DNA from: Legionella sp.
GTDB lineage: Bacteria; Pseudomonadota; Gammaproteobacteria; Legionellales; Legionellaceae
Direction: 5' to 3'
Length of the DNA stretch: 64,000 nt
Assembly: GCA_031291115.1 (NCBI GenBank)
Contig: JARLJQ010000037.1
Span: forward strand, 1-64,000
Of this stretch, positions 1-7,600 are shown piece by piece. The position numbers were made by a program, and so were the translations under genes. Within the stretch, counting starts at the first letter, position 1; every line of letters begins with the position of its first letter. The notes under the pieces were generated by a model. It was not told where the DNA came from. It did not search any database and saw only the letters and a list, made by a program, of their open reading frames with translations.

Positions 1-1
1 C

Positions 2-133
2 GTCGCTGAACTAAGTGAAATAACCCCTTTAACTGAAGAGGTTAGTAATAACTATAAAATAGACAATGAACGCATCCAAATAGCCAATTATCATACAGAT
101 TTAATAATGAAAAAATTGAAAGGATCTCTATGA
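2..133 (+). CDS. C-terminal end of an unidentified protein (partial)
   Basis: An open frame enters from the left edge and ends at a TGA at 131-133, giving about 43 residues ending in KKLKGSL. The segment is hydrophilic and has no motif that I recognise. The frame is open from the first base, which fits the tail of a gene that starts outside the window, but 130 bases is short enough for this to occur by chance. The next gene begins 133 bases downstream on the same strand. Confidence 0.4.
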   Translation, partial: VAELSEITPLTEEVSNNYKIDNERIQIANYHTDLIMKKLKGSL

Positions 134-266
134 ATCACACAGTTAAGTATAATAAAAAATAAATGCAATATATTCATACCCCCCATTTTTTCTTGCACCA
201 CCTAATGACTTGTGAGTACAATCGATTGCTATTACAGCTAATATATTAATAAATAAGGATATTCAG

Positions 267-1133
267 ATGGCGTTAAGTTTTAAAAAAATATCTACATTGG
301 CACTGTTATTAGGCTCCGGCTCAGTAATGGCTGGAACTATGGGTGCAGCTCATGTTCCTTCTCAAACCAATTTTTTTGTGGGTTTAGGTGGCGGTTATAA
401 CTCCATTCAAACCAAACAAAACGTTTATGCAATTGGCGTTGCCTCCTATACTGGTTCCATATCGGGTTCTGGAACAGCTCAAGGCCCTGCTTATCCATTT
501 TATAATACTGAAAATACATTTGCTCCAGAAGTTCAAGCAGGTTTTTTTAGACAAATAATGGACACTAATTATCTATGGGGTGTTAAATTCTCATATCAAT
601 ATTTAGGCGCAGTTGCTACGCATTCAACATTTACTGTCAGCCAATCTGGAACAGTTAATGGCACTGTTTTAAACGGAAATGTGTTAGTAGAATCAGCTCA
701 AAACAAGACTACTCATGAAATGCTGTTACTTCCCTTTATTGGACAATCTTTTAAACACAGTCAAATCTATTTAGGAGTTGGACCTGCTTTGTTTGGAACA
801 GGATCTAATATTAATGGTGAAATTGGTTTTGCCAATCTCTTCAGTAGCCCTACTGATCTAACTGGCGCTCCAGCTAATAGTAACAAAAAATCATGGGAAT
901 GGGGTGGCGCAGCTCAAGTGGGACTTTCTTATTTCTTAGCGTCTGATTGGACTGTTGATTTAAGTTATACTTATGCTATTTCAAATCAATATAAAATAAA
1001 TTACGCGATTCCTTTCACTCATTTTGTTAAGTCCGATAACATTACTACTACTGGTACTGGATATACTAATACCAGCCAGAACGTGATGGCTCAAGCTGTG
1101 ACTTTAACAGTTAATAAAGTATTTTCTATGTAA
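267..1133 (+). CDS. outer-membrane beta-barrel protein
   Basis: This 288-residue protein is probably an outer-membrane barrel. Residues 1-22 form a typical signal peptide: Lys-rich start, hydrophobic LALLLGSGS core, then VMAG with likely cleavage after Ala. The mature part opens with a glycine-rich 'FVGLGGGYNS' strand and alternates polar and hydrophobic residues throughout, with many Gly, Asn, Thr and Ser. It ends in 'AVTLTVNKVFSM', an amphipathic final strand with Phe close to the C-terminus, as in barrels inserted by the Bam complex. AAGGAT lies just before the ATG at 267. Legionella genomes carry several secreted barrels of this size. The ligand or role cannot be read from the sequence. 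It appears to stand alone: the gene after it is a broken enzyme gene 136 bases away. Confidence 0.75.
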   Translation: MALSFKKISTLALLLGSGSVMAGTMGAAHVPSQTNFFVGLGGGYNSIQTKQNVYAIGVASYTGSISGSGTAQGPAYPFYNTENTFAPEVQAGFFRQIMDTNYLWGVKFSYQYLGAVATHSTFTVSQSGTVNGTVLNGNVLVESAQNKTTHEMLLLPFIGQSFKHSQIYLGVGPALFGTGSNINGEIGFANLFSSPTDLTGAPANSNKKSWEWGGAAQVGLSYFLASDWTVDLSYTYAISNQYKINYAIPFTHFVKSDNITTTGTGYTNTSQNVMAQAVTLTVNKVFSM

Positions 1134-1269
1134 TAATTCCTGGCTTATTCAGAGAGCTCAGGATAAGCCACGATAAACTCACAACGCACGTTCAAATAGA
1201 TTCACTCTCATTAAAATTTATACTATTCTTGTTCTTTACTAATTATGAGTAATTACTCTCTGTCAATTT

Positions 1270-2384
1270 ATGCCCACTAAATTAAACTATCTAAAAAAGC
1301 TCGACACACCTTGTCTTCTAATTGATTTAGACAAACTGAAAGAAAATCTGAATCTAATGCAACATTTAGCGGATCAGATGGGTGTTTTCGTGCGCCCGCA
1401 TTGTAAAACGCATAAATGTTCTCAACTTGCCAAATTACAAATTGACGCAGGAGCTATTGGTATTTCTGCTGCGAAGTTTTCAGAGGCTGAAGTATTGATT
1501 GAACAGGGCATTCGCTCCATCTTAATTACATCACCGGTTGTATCTGAACCTAAGTTACGCAAACTTGCTCGTTGTTTAGAAAAAGCTCCAGAGTTACTTT
1601 TGGTACTGGATAATGTCCAAAATGCTGAGGCTTTAAATCAACTTGGACAAGCGTTGAATCAACCTATCAATGTGTTAATTGATCTGGATCCTGGCATTGG
1701 CAGAACAGGAGTCAGTCCAGACAAAGCGATGCAGTTTGGCCATTTTCTTCAAACCCAATCTTGGCTGCATGTACAAGGCGTGCAATGCTATGCTGGAAGT
1801 TTACAGCATGTTGCAGACTATCAGGAACGTAAAACCCTCTCACTAAAAACTATGGAAATGGCTTCCAATGTTTTTAGATCATTAAAATCATTATTCCCAG
1901 GGCTACATATTTTAACAGGTTCTGGGACTGGAACCTTCGATATCGACCCTGAAGCTTCTGAGGTTACTGAAATTCAACCTGGCTCTTATTCCGTGATGGA
2001 TGTGCAATACGAACAGATTGGTTCTAAAGAGGATCCACAGCATTTTAATCAGTTTCAAAATGCCATGACGCTGTTGTGTACGGTAATCAGTAGCAATAGA
2101 ACAGAACACGTTACGGTAGATGCGGGAACTAAGGCTATTTATTTTGATCCAAGTATAAACCAAGGATTATTAGCCATCCGCATTTATCTTATGATTGGGG
2201 TGGTTTTGGCGATGAGCATGGAAAAATCACGGGGATAAGCCCCCTTCCTCGTACTACAGAACTAATTGAAATGGTTGTTCCACACTGTGATCCGAGCATT
2301 AATCTTTATGATCAATTTGTGATTGTGCAGAATAATGAAATAATCGATGTGTGGGATATTGATCTTAGAGGAAAATCACAGTAA
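1270..2384 (+). pseudogene. D-threonine aldolase / DSD1-like PLP enzyme, frameshifted near 2155-2190
   Basis: The product resembles fold-III PLP enzymes of the D-threonine aldolase / D-serine dehydratase family (alanine racemase-like N-terminal domain). The N-terminus has 'LDTPCLLIDLDKL', followed by 'VRPHCKTHKC', in which the Lys would hold PLP. The first frame stops at 2238 after an unrelated tail. The family C-terminus continues in another frame from about 2163: it reads 'YDWGGFGDEHGKI', with the metal-binding His of the GDEHG motif, then 'VPHCDPSINLYDQF', and stops at 2384. A single-base insertion or two-base deletion around 2155-2165 explains this. Frame 1 has no GDEHG or HCDP motif, so the enzyme as read should be inactive. 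It is either a recent pseudogene or a sequencing error. The two frames together give about 371 residues, normal for the family. Confidence 0.8.
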
Positions 2385-2441
2385 CACACTGAAATTTATA
2401 GCGTTCTTTAATCAATCTATATACTAAACCATAAAATAGTT

Positions 2442-2472
2442 GCAGGTTAGAGATTTACAATCCCTAACCTGC
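2442..2472 (-). terminator. hairpin downstream of the effector-like gene
   Basis: An inverted repeat GCAGGTTAG / CTAACCTGC (9-bp perfect stem, 13-base loop) lies just past the stop of the minus-strand gene ending at 2483. The tract after it on the minus strand is only moderately T-rich, so it may be a weak or bidirectional terminator. The aldolase-like gene ends 57 bases away on the other strand. Confidence 0.45.
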
Positions 2473-2482
2473 ATTTCCTTAT

Positions 2483-3766
2483 TTACCAAGAAGGTGCTGA
2501 AGGCTGCAGAGCATATGCTGGTGGAGGCACGTAATCTGCAGAAGGTACATATGCTGGTGGAGGTACGTAATCCGCAGGAGGTACATACGCTGGAAAATTC
2601 TGATGGTACTGAAATACTGGCTGCTGCCGCTCGGATGTTCTGCAATCGATAACCAAGTCTCCTACAGTAACTGCATCACGTGTTCCATTTCGTAATTCGC
2701 GTACCTTTTGAAGCAATTCCTGAACTTTGCGCCCTTCGCCGAAATGCCTGCTTAAAAAAGAAGGTATGGGCTTTGGACTTTCTGATGAATCTGAACTATC
2801 TAATAATTTAGCCATTTCAGAGCGTAACGCAACCATAGCACATTTTACTTTTATTGGATCTTTCCCTTTCCGTAACAAATTCCGTTCATCAGCATCTGTT
2901 AATCTGAATCGCAACGGATCTTCAGGATCCATTGAATTTTTATTTAATTTTTTATCAATGGAGTCATATAATAAATCCATTGCAAAAGCGCCAACCGCAG
3001 CACCTATTACAGTTAAAAGCACCAGTGAGGTAATCACAAGACCCGCTGGGTTTAAACCCGCGGCTAAAGCGAGCGCAATTATGGGCATAGAAGCAAACGT
3101 AATGGTGAGTAGAAAGGAGCTTGCAGCAAAAGCGAGAGAGCTTGCCATCATTAATGCAGCCTTTAACCATCCTTCATTATAATAAAATCGCTCCGCACTA
3201 TTTAAAAACTCACTGAACATGTAATACATGGCAATAAATGCTAAAGCGGCTGCAAATGCTGCTAAAGCGATAACGACTAATAGTGCGATTAGTTCACTAG
3301 AGTTAGATTTCTCTTTGTGATTGTGATGAGTACTTGAAGGTATCCCCCTGCCTCCAGGAAATCGTCCAGGATAGTGTGCCGAGTGATTGCAATCATGCAG
3401 TAGAGAATTCAAGAGAAGCCAATTATAGAGTCTTGAGTTAGTATTATAATTATAAACATATACAACAGAAGGATTTGCGGGAGGTTGCTGGTTAAAAGTA
3501 TTTTGCTGTAAGGGTGGAAGTCCTCTATACATGGGTAGCGCACGAAAAATCGTGTTAAATGCTGTAATTACCTTAGCTTTTTCAACATCAGATAAATCTT
3601 TAAAAACCCCATAATTAGAAAGAGTGCCGTGCACAGAGGCCTGCATTTGCTGATAAACAGAATTGACGTCATAAAAATTTGGGGCGAGCTGAGCATAATG
3701 ATTTAATAAATTACCATACAACCATGTTAAATCACGATCTGTAAATTTTTTATTTGAACCTGGCAT
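2483..3766 (-). CDS. membrane protein with C-terminal YVPP repeats, effector-like
   Basis: This 427-residue protein has no enzymatic motif that I recognise. Residues 1-90 are hydrophilic ('FTDRDLTWLYGNLLNHYAQL'). Around residues 155-275 there are about four hydrophobic segments, starting at 'LIALLVVIALAAFAAALAFIA' (written here as one strongly hydrophobic helix) and continuing past 'TSLVLLTVIGAAVGAFAMDL'. A charged region follows with 'DPLRFRLTDADERNLLRKG' and 'DPIKVKCAMVALRSEMAKLL', a pattern I associate with a family of Legionella hypothetical proteins. The last 45 residues carry four tandem YVP[PS] units (YVPPAD, YVPPPA, YVPSAD, YVPPPA). A soluble N-terminus, central membrane hairpins and a repetitive C-terminus are common among Dot/Icm substrates acting on host membranes; that is inference. 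GGAGT precedes the ATG at 3766. Confidence 0.6.
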   Translation of the reverse strand: MPGSNKKFTDRDLTWLYGNLLNHYAQLAPNFYDVNSVYQQMQASVHGTLSNYGVFKDLSDVEKAKVITAFNTIFRALPMYRGLPPLQQNTFNQQPPANPSVVYVYNYNTNSRLYNWLLLNSLLHDCNHSAHYPGRFPGGRGIPSSTHHNHKEKSNSSELIALLVVIALAAFAAALAFIAMYYMFSEFLNSAERFYYNEGWLKAALMMASSLAFAASSFLLTITFASMPIIALALAAGLNPAGLVITSLVLLTVIGAAVGAFAMDLLYDSIDKKLNKNSMDPEDPLRFRLTDADERNLLRKGKDPIKVKCAMVALRSEMAKLLDSSDSSESPKPIPSFLSRHFGEGRKVQELLQKVRELRNGTRDAVTVGDLVIDCRTSERQQPVFQYHQNFPAYVPPADYVPPPAYVPSADYVPPPAYALQPSAPSW

Positions 3767-3933
3767 AGCTACTCCTAAATAGTAGCACCAGTTCCATTTA
3801 ACTTAAGTCAATCAGCATCATAGATAGTTAAGCTATTGAGTCATCTACAATACACGATTAACCGCGCGTCCTGTGCTTTCAACTGATTGAACTCATCCTG
3901 TTGCCAATCAGTTGAAATTAAATAAAACCAGTA

Positions 3934-5808
3934 CTAGTGTCTTTCGATTTTTGCTTGATTAATTAAACTTTTAACATATAAGTCATAATCCATCATGCCA
4001 TAACTAGCTTCTATCTGTTGAACAAGGCTGTCTTGTTGTTCTTTATCTAAAGAGCTTAGTTTGCCATCATTAATTTGTTTCAATCTGACGACAACGTAAT
4101 CACCGTTAGGCAGAACAATACCATCACGATTTTCAGGTCGTAATAAATTAAAGGCCATATCATTAATTAAGCTATCCACTTTATCATAATCTCTTGAAGC
4201 TTTAGTAACAGGCTTCCAGCTCAGTTTATTTGAACTGATAAGTTCTTGTTGTTTTTTATCTTCAACAGGATTTAATAAATTCGCACCCAGTTCTTTAGCT
4301 TTAGTTTCTGCAGCTTGTTTTGTCAGAATTTTGCTAATCTGATCATGAACTGCTTCTAATGATTGCTCTTTTACAGGTAAGTGTTTGTTAACACGAACAA
4401 CCGCAACAGAATCGTTATCAAGTTGTACCGGTTCACTGTTATTGGCCAACTCCAGAACGTCATGGCTAAATGCTGCATTGACTACTAATGGATTTTTCGT
4501 AACGGCATCTTCACCACCAGCTCGGGAAAACGGCTTACTTTTTTCAATTTTTAATTTCAGCGTATCTGAAACAGGCTTTAGTGAATCTGGTGATTGATAA
4601 CTCAAATCAGACAGTTGCTCTAATGCTTGTGCGTATTTGGTTTGCGCCATCTCAGTAAGCAATTGCTCTTTAATTGTTGTTTCTACTTCAGCTAAAGATT
4701 TAGTAGTTACTGGCTTGTACGCGATTAATTTAAAAATCTCATAACCATGCGCCGTTTTTTCAGGAGCAGAGATCGTTCCTGGTGCGGTTAAGTTAGATAA
4801 GATTTTACCGTATTCATTTTGTCCTGCAGTAATCCAGGGAAGCTCGCCTTTTTCTGCCGCAGAAAGTTTATCATCGGACATTGTAGTAACGAATTTTTCA
4901 AATTCTTTTGGATTTTTTTGCAACTCAGCATAAGCATCATCAGCTTTCTTTTGAATTTGCTCTTGCTCTGTTTTTGAAGCATCACCAGGAACAGCAAATA
5001 AAATATGTGCTACATGCCATTGGGCTGGAGTTAAATAGTTGCTTTGATTTTCGGTGTAGAATCGTTTTACGTCTTCGTCTGATATTTTAATTTGAGCTTT
5101 AATATCATTCATAGATAAAGTGACGTAATCAATACCAACTTGTTCAGGAGTCATAAATTCTTTTTTATGCTGAGCATAATACTCTGAAACAGCTTCTGGA
5201 GTGATTTTAATGTCTTTTTCAAAACCTGCAACAGGAATTGTTACGTAATCATAGTCGCGATTTTGCATATACAATCTGACAAAACGCTCTATTTCACCAG
5301 GCAGTGCAAAGGAGCTACCGATAAAAGCAAAACGCTGTTGATTTAATAACATGCCTTGTTTTACTTCATTTTGAAAGCTGACTTGGGTAAACAGAGCGGC
5401 GCTCAATGCCTGCTGGTATTTTTCAGAAGAGAAATGGCCGTCTTCCTGAAATTGAGGGATGTTTACAATCGCGGCATTTGCCTGATTTGCACTTACTTCA
5501 AAACCGTTTTTATGTGCCGCTTGAACCATTACTTCATTCGTAATCATTTGATCCAAAACTTCATTTTGCAGTTTTTTCTCATCTTCAGCCGTCGTATGCG
5601 CATTATCTTGTGCACCACGAGCCCTTCTGTAATTGGTTTCAAATGCTTGTTCTAATAAGGGTTGATCATTGACCACAACTTTTGAACTCGTTGTTTGATG
5701 CGATTGCATGTAATAATCTACACCAAAAAGGGTAAATGTAAGACCAATTAAGATAACCACTAACCAAGCTACAACACCTTGTATACGCTCATTTAACTTC
5801 TGCAACAT
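3934..5808 (-). CDS. ppiD: periplasmic chaperone / peptidyl-prolyl isomerase PpiD
   Basis: PpiD is an inner-membrane-anchored periplasmic chaperone of the SurA/parvulin type that helps outer-membrane proteins as they leave the Sec translocon. The chosen ATG at 5808 gives 624 residues, the usual PpiD length, starting MLQKLNERIQGVVAW. It has AGGAC just upstream. A longer frame upstream to 5895 has no good ribosome site and would put a Cys-rich tail before the anchor. Residues 12-33 form a single membrane helix. A SurA_N-like region follows (residues about 35-210), then one parvulin domain starting near 'HVAHILFAV' and ending near 'HGYEIFKLI'. As in other PpiD proteins the parvulin domain is degenerate and probably binds rather than isomerises. 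The gene lies downstream of lon-hup-tRNA on the same strand, as in many gamma-proteobacteria. Confidence 0.93.
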   Translation of the reverse strand: MLQKLNERIQGVVAWLVVILIGLTFTLFGVDYYMQSHQTTSSKVVVNDQPLLEQAFETNYRRARGAQDNAHTTAEDEKKLQNEVLDQMITNEVMVQAAHKNGFEVSANQANAAIVNIPQFQEDGHFSSEKYQQALSAALFTQVSFQNEVKQGMLLNQQRFAFIGSSFALPGEIERFVRLYMQNRDYDYVTIPVAGFEKDIKITPEAVSEYYAQHKKEFMTPEQVGIDYVTLSMNDIKAQIKISDEDVKRFYTENQSNYLTPAQWHVAHILFAVPGDASKTEQEQIQKKADDAYAELQKNPKEFEKFVTTMSDDKLSAAEKGELPWITAGQNEYGKILSNLTAPGTISAPEKTAHGYEIFKLIAYKPVTTKSLAEVETTIKEQLLTEMAQTKYAQALEQLSDLSYQSPDSLKPVSDTLKLKIEKSKPFSRAGGEDAVTKNPLVVNAAFSHDVLELANNSEPVQLDNDSVAVVRVNKHLPVKEQSLEAVHDQISKILTKQAAETKAKELGANLLNPVEDKKQQELISSNKLSWKPVTKASRDYDKVDSLINDMAFNLLRPENRDGIVLPNGDYVVVRLKQINDGKLSSLDKEQQDSLVQQIEASYGMMDYDLYVKSLINQAKIERH

Positions 5809-6098
5809 GTCCTGAGATCCATTTTTATAGTAACAAAGCTCTAATGAAGACAGATTGTAACCTAATCGGATAAAAATCCAAACAAAAACACACAAATATT
5901 ATCTTGAGTTAATTTGTTAGTTAAATATAGGATGTAATTAATTGTTATAAGTAGTATTGAGTGAGATTTTATAAGTCTTTTTATATATAGATCTTTTAAA
6001 CTAAATAAATACAATCACACTGCATAGCCATTAAGTTAACGCCCGTTATGGATAAGGGAGCCAATAGATCCTGCCTCAGCCGAGATCCGTTCATGCCC

Positions 6099-6320
6099 TG
6101 ATGTATCCCCACGAATATTTATACAATCAAGTGTGTTTATTAGCGAGTCATCATGCTATTAATTATGTCATTCTCGCGGAGGCGGGAAACCATCCCTCAA
6201 GCTAATTCCTCACTTTGATTGCACATAGTTTCCCGCTTTAGCGGGAATGACACAATATACAACCAGTTTGCTACTATTTTATAACATCATCTTTGCATGA
6301 ATATTTATGGGGATACATCA
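6099..6320. repeat. composite palindromic repeat (MITE-like) with inner element
   Basis: The ends are inverted copies of TGATGTATCCCCA followed by an AATATT box (6099-6122 and 6297-6320). Inside lies a second palindromic element, described at 6166-6252. Reverse-complement matches to the left half reappear at about 59520-59610, with the same 'gatacatca' end. No ORF is present. This looks like a non-autonomous mobile repeat that took a second insertion. Confidence 0.65.
6166..6252. repeat. 87-bp palindromic element (TGTCATTC...GAATGACA)
   Basis: The ends TGTCATTC/TCGCGG and CGGGAATGACA are inverted repeats, and the GCGGGAAAC arms reinforce the palindrome. The central part (CCATCCCTCAAG to GATTGCACATAG) recurs in reverse orientation at 57149-57213, and the arms recur around 59325-59540. 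This is a dispersed repeat family with at least three members in the window. Confidence 0.65.
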
Positions 6321-6467
6321 GTTCGTGCTAAGGAAAAGCAATAGCACGTCTCGAAGCATCTACACCAAGACTATAGCCCTGTGCGAATGCTTCGAGACGG
6401 CGTAAACGCCTCCTCAGCACGAACGATTTTAGGTAGGCGGAATCTTATTATTCCGAACTGACGTTAA
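6321..6467. repeat. dispersed 100-150-bp palindromic repeat, family A copy 1
   Basis: The core 6321-6424 starts GTTCGTGCTAAGG and ends CCTCCTCAGCACGAAC, with inner arms GTCTCGAAGCAT / ATGCTTCGAGAC. The 43 bases after the core, read in reverse, match the 45 bases before the core of the copy near 33030 (TTAACGTCAGTTC then GAATAATAAG). The unit of repetition is therefore larger than the palindrome. Other copies lie at 19143, 33076, 47939 and 59611. Confidence 0.7.
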
Positions 6468-6507
6468 GTTAAGAGTTTCTGAATTATCCCACTAAGGGTA
6501 ATAATAG

Positions 6508-6545
<38 letters not shown>

Positions 6546-6637
6546 AAAAATAATGATATTAATCCGAAATTTTGAATAAGATATTTCATCAATAATTGAT
6601 TTAAAAGATTTACTTTTTATTTTTTAAAACAAGAATA

Positions 6638-6660
6638 AAACGCGCCTTTACAGCGCGTTT
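6638..6660 (-). terminator. intrinsic terminator of the first Asp-Val tRNA pair
   Basis: On the minus strand the sequence reads AAACGCGCTG, a short loop, then CGCGTTTTATT: a GC-rich stem with a T-rich tail directly after tRNA-Asp. The same structure follows the second tRNA pair at 7003, so the terminator belongs to the duplicated unit. Confidence 0.7.
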
Positions 6661-6664
6661 AATG

Positions 6665-6741
6665 TGGCGGAGTGGACGGGGCTCGAACCCGCGACCCCCG
6701 GCGTGACAGGCCGGTATTCTAACCAACTGAACTACCACTCC
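6665..6741 (-). tRNA. tRNA-Asp (GTC), copy 2 of the duplication
   Basis: A 77-base cloverleaf with encoded CCA. The acceptor stem is GGAGTGG/CCACTCC, the T-loop GGTTCGAGCC, and the anticodon GTC sits in CCTGTCACG. It is the same sequence as the gene at 7030-7106. Confidence 0.95.
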
Positions 6742-6747
6742 ATTATA

Positions 6748-6823
6748 TGGTGGGTGCTGTAGGGATCGAACCTACGACCCTCGCCTTGTAAGGGCGATGC
6801 TCTCCCAGCTGAGCTAAGCACCC
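6748..6823 (-). tRNA. tRNA-Val (TAC), copy 2 of the duplication
   Basis: A 76-base tRNA with encoded CCA. The acceptor stem is GGGTGCT/AGCACCC, and the anticodon TAC sits in CCTTACAAG. It is the same sequence as 7113-7188 and lies six bases upstream of tRNA-Asp on the same transcript. Confidence 0.95.
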
Positions 6824-6830
6824 TGAAATC

Positions 6831-6957
6831 TTAAGCTTCTTGTATCGCTTCATTCAGGTTTTTAACCGATTTAAACATAACTAATCGTTTAATCTGAATA
6901 ATCTTTCCAGTTCATAAATTACTACTGTACGCGATGAACGAGTACCAGTTTTAAATT
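6831..6957 (-). pseudogene. decayed 3' fragment of an HU gene
   Basis: The 127 bases next to the first tRNA-Val align, with substitutions and small deletions, to the 3' part of the intact hup gene at 7196-7325. Both begin TTAAGCTTCTTGTA, and both contain TTTCAGG/TTCAGGTTTTTA, TTTAAAC and a TGTACGCG block. The fragment has frame-destroying gaps and no start. It marks the left copy of a tandem duplication that also contains the two tRNAs. Confidence 0.8.
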
Positions 6958-7002
6958 AAAAACTGATTTTTGAATGTAAATTATATTTTTACAAGACAAA
7001 AT

Positions 7003-7025
7003 AAAACGCGCCGTAAGGCGCGTTT
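7003..7025 (-). terminator. intrinsic terminator of the second Asp-Val tRNA pair
   Basis: AAACGCGCC-GTAA-GGCGCGTTT is a perfect nine-base stem with a four-base loop, followed on the minus strand by TATTTTG. It lies directly downstream of tRNA-Asp at 7030. Confidence 0.75.
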
Positions 7026-7029
7026 AATG

Positions 7030-7106
7030 TGGCGGAGTGGACGGGGCTCGAACCCGCGACCCCCGGCGTGACAGGCCGGTATTCTAACCAACTGAACTAC
7101 CACTCC
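7030..7106 (-). tRNA. tRNA-Asp (GTC)
   Basis: A 77-base tRNA with encoded CCA, GGAGTGG/CCACTCC acceptor stem and GTC anticodon. It is transcribed after tRNA-Val and probably after hup on the same strand. Confidence 0.95.
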
Positions 7107-7112
7107 ATTTCA

Positions 7113-7188
7113 TGGTGGGTGCTGTAGGGATCGAACCTACGACCCTCGCCTTGTAAGGGCGATGCTCTCCCAGCTGAGCTAAGCACCC
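7113..7188 (-). tRNA. tRNA-Val (TAC)
   Basis: A 76-base tRNA with encoded CCA and TAC anticodon. It starts seven bases after the hup stop codon, so it may be co-transcribed with hup. Confidence 0.95.
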
Positions 7189-7195
7189 TGAAAAC

Positions 7196-7474
7196 TTAAG
7201 CTTCTTGTACTGCTTCTTTCAGGTTTTTACCCGCTTTAAACTTGGCTACTCGTGACGCTTTAATCTCAATAACTTTTCCAGTTTGTGGGTTTCTACCTGT
7301 ACGCGCTGAACGATTACCTGTTGTGAATGAACCAAAACCTGGTATTACAACTTGATCGCCGCTTTTTAAAGCATCAGTGATCGTACTAGTAAAAGTTTCA
7401 AGTACACGGCTGGCATCAGCCTTCGTCAAACCTGAACCACTCGCTATAGCATCAACTAATTCGCTCTTATTCAT
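7196..7474 (-). CDS. hupB: DNA-binding protein HU
   Basis: HU is a small histone-like dimer that bends and compacts DNA. The 92-residue product has the family length and the signature 'GFGSFTTGNRSARTGRNPQTG', the beta arm that enters the minor groove, followed by a Lys-rich C-terminal helix. It starts MNKSELVDAIA at 7474, with GGGGAAG just upstream. It lies downstream of lon on the same strand, as in many gamma-proteobacteria, and is followed by tRNA-Val and tRNA-Asp. A decayed copy of its 3' part is found at 6831. Confidence 0.97.
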   Translation of the reverse strand: MNKSELVDAIASGSGLTKADASRVLETFTSTITDALKSGDQVVIPGFGSFTTGNRSARTGRNPQTGKVIEIKASRVAKFKAGKNLKEAVQEA

Positions 7475-7555
7475 TGCTTCCCCTATACAGTTAATCTTCC
7501 ATACTTCAAGTTAATTTAACTTAATTAACCAGTCAAGTAGCTACATCCTTGCAGT

Positions 7556-7577
7556 GCCCGCTACGCTAGTGGCGGGC
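7556..7577. other. hairpin between lon and hup
   Basis: GCCCGC / GCGGGC form a short GC-rich stem with a loop of about nine bases in the gap between the lon stop (7601) and the hup start (7474). There is no T-run on the minus strand, so it may be an attenuator or a processing site rather than a full terminator. The hup promoter would have to lie between it and 7475. Confidence 0.4.
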
Positions 7578-7600
7578 TACGGAAAGAAATATAACCCTAT

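Noticed and set aside
2727-3182. Plus-strand ORF of 151 codons
   Set aside because: It is antisense to the minus-strand membrane protein, has no ribosome site and no recognisable motif.
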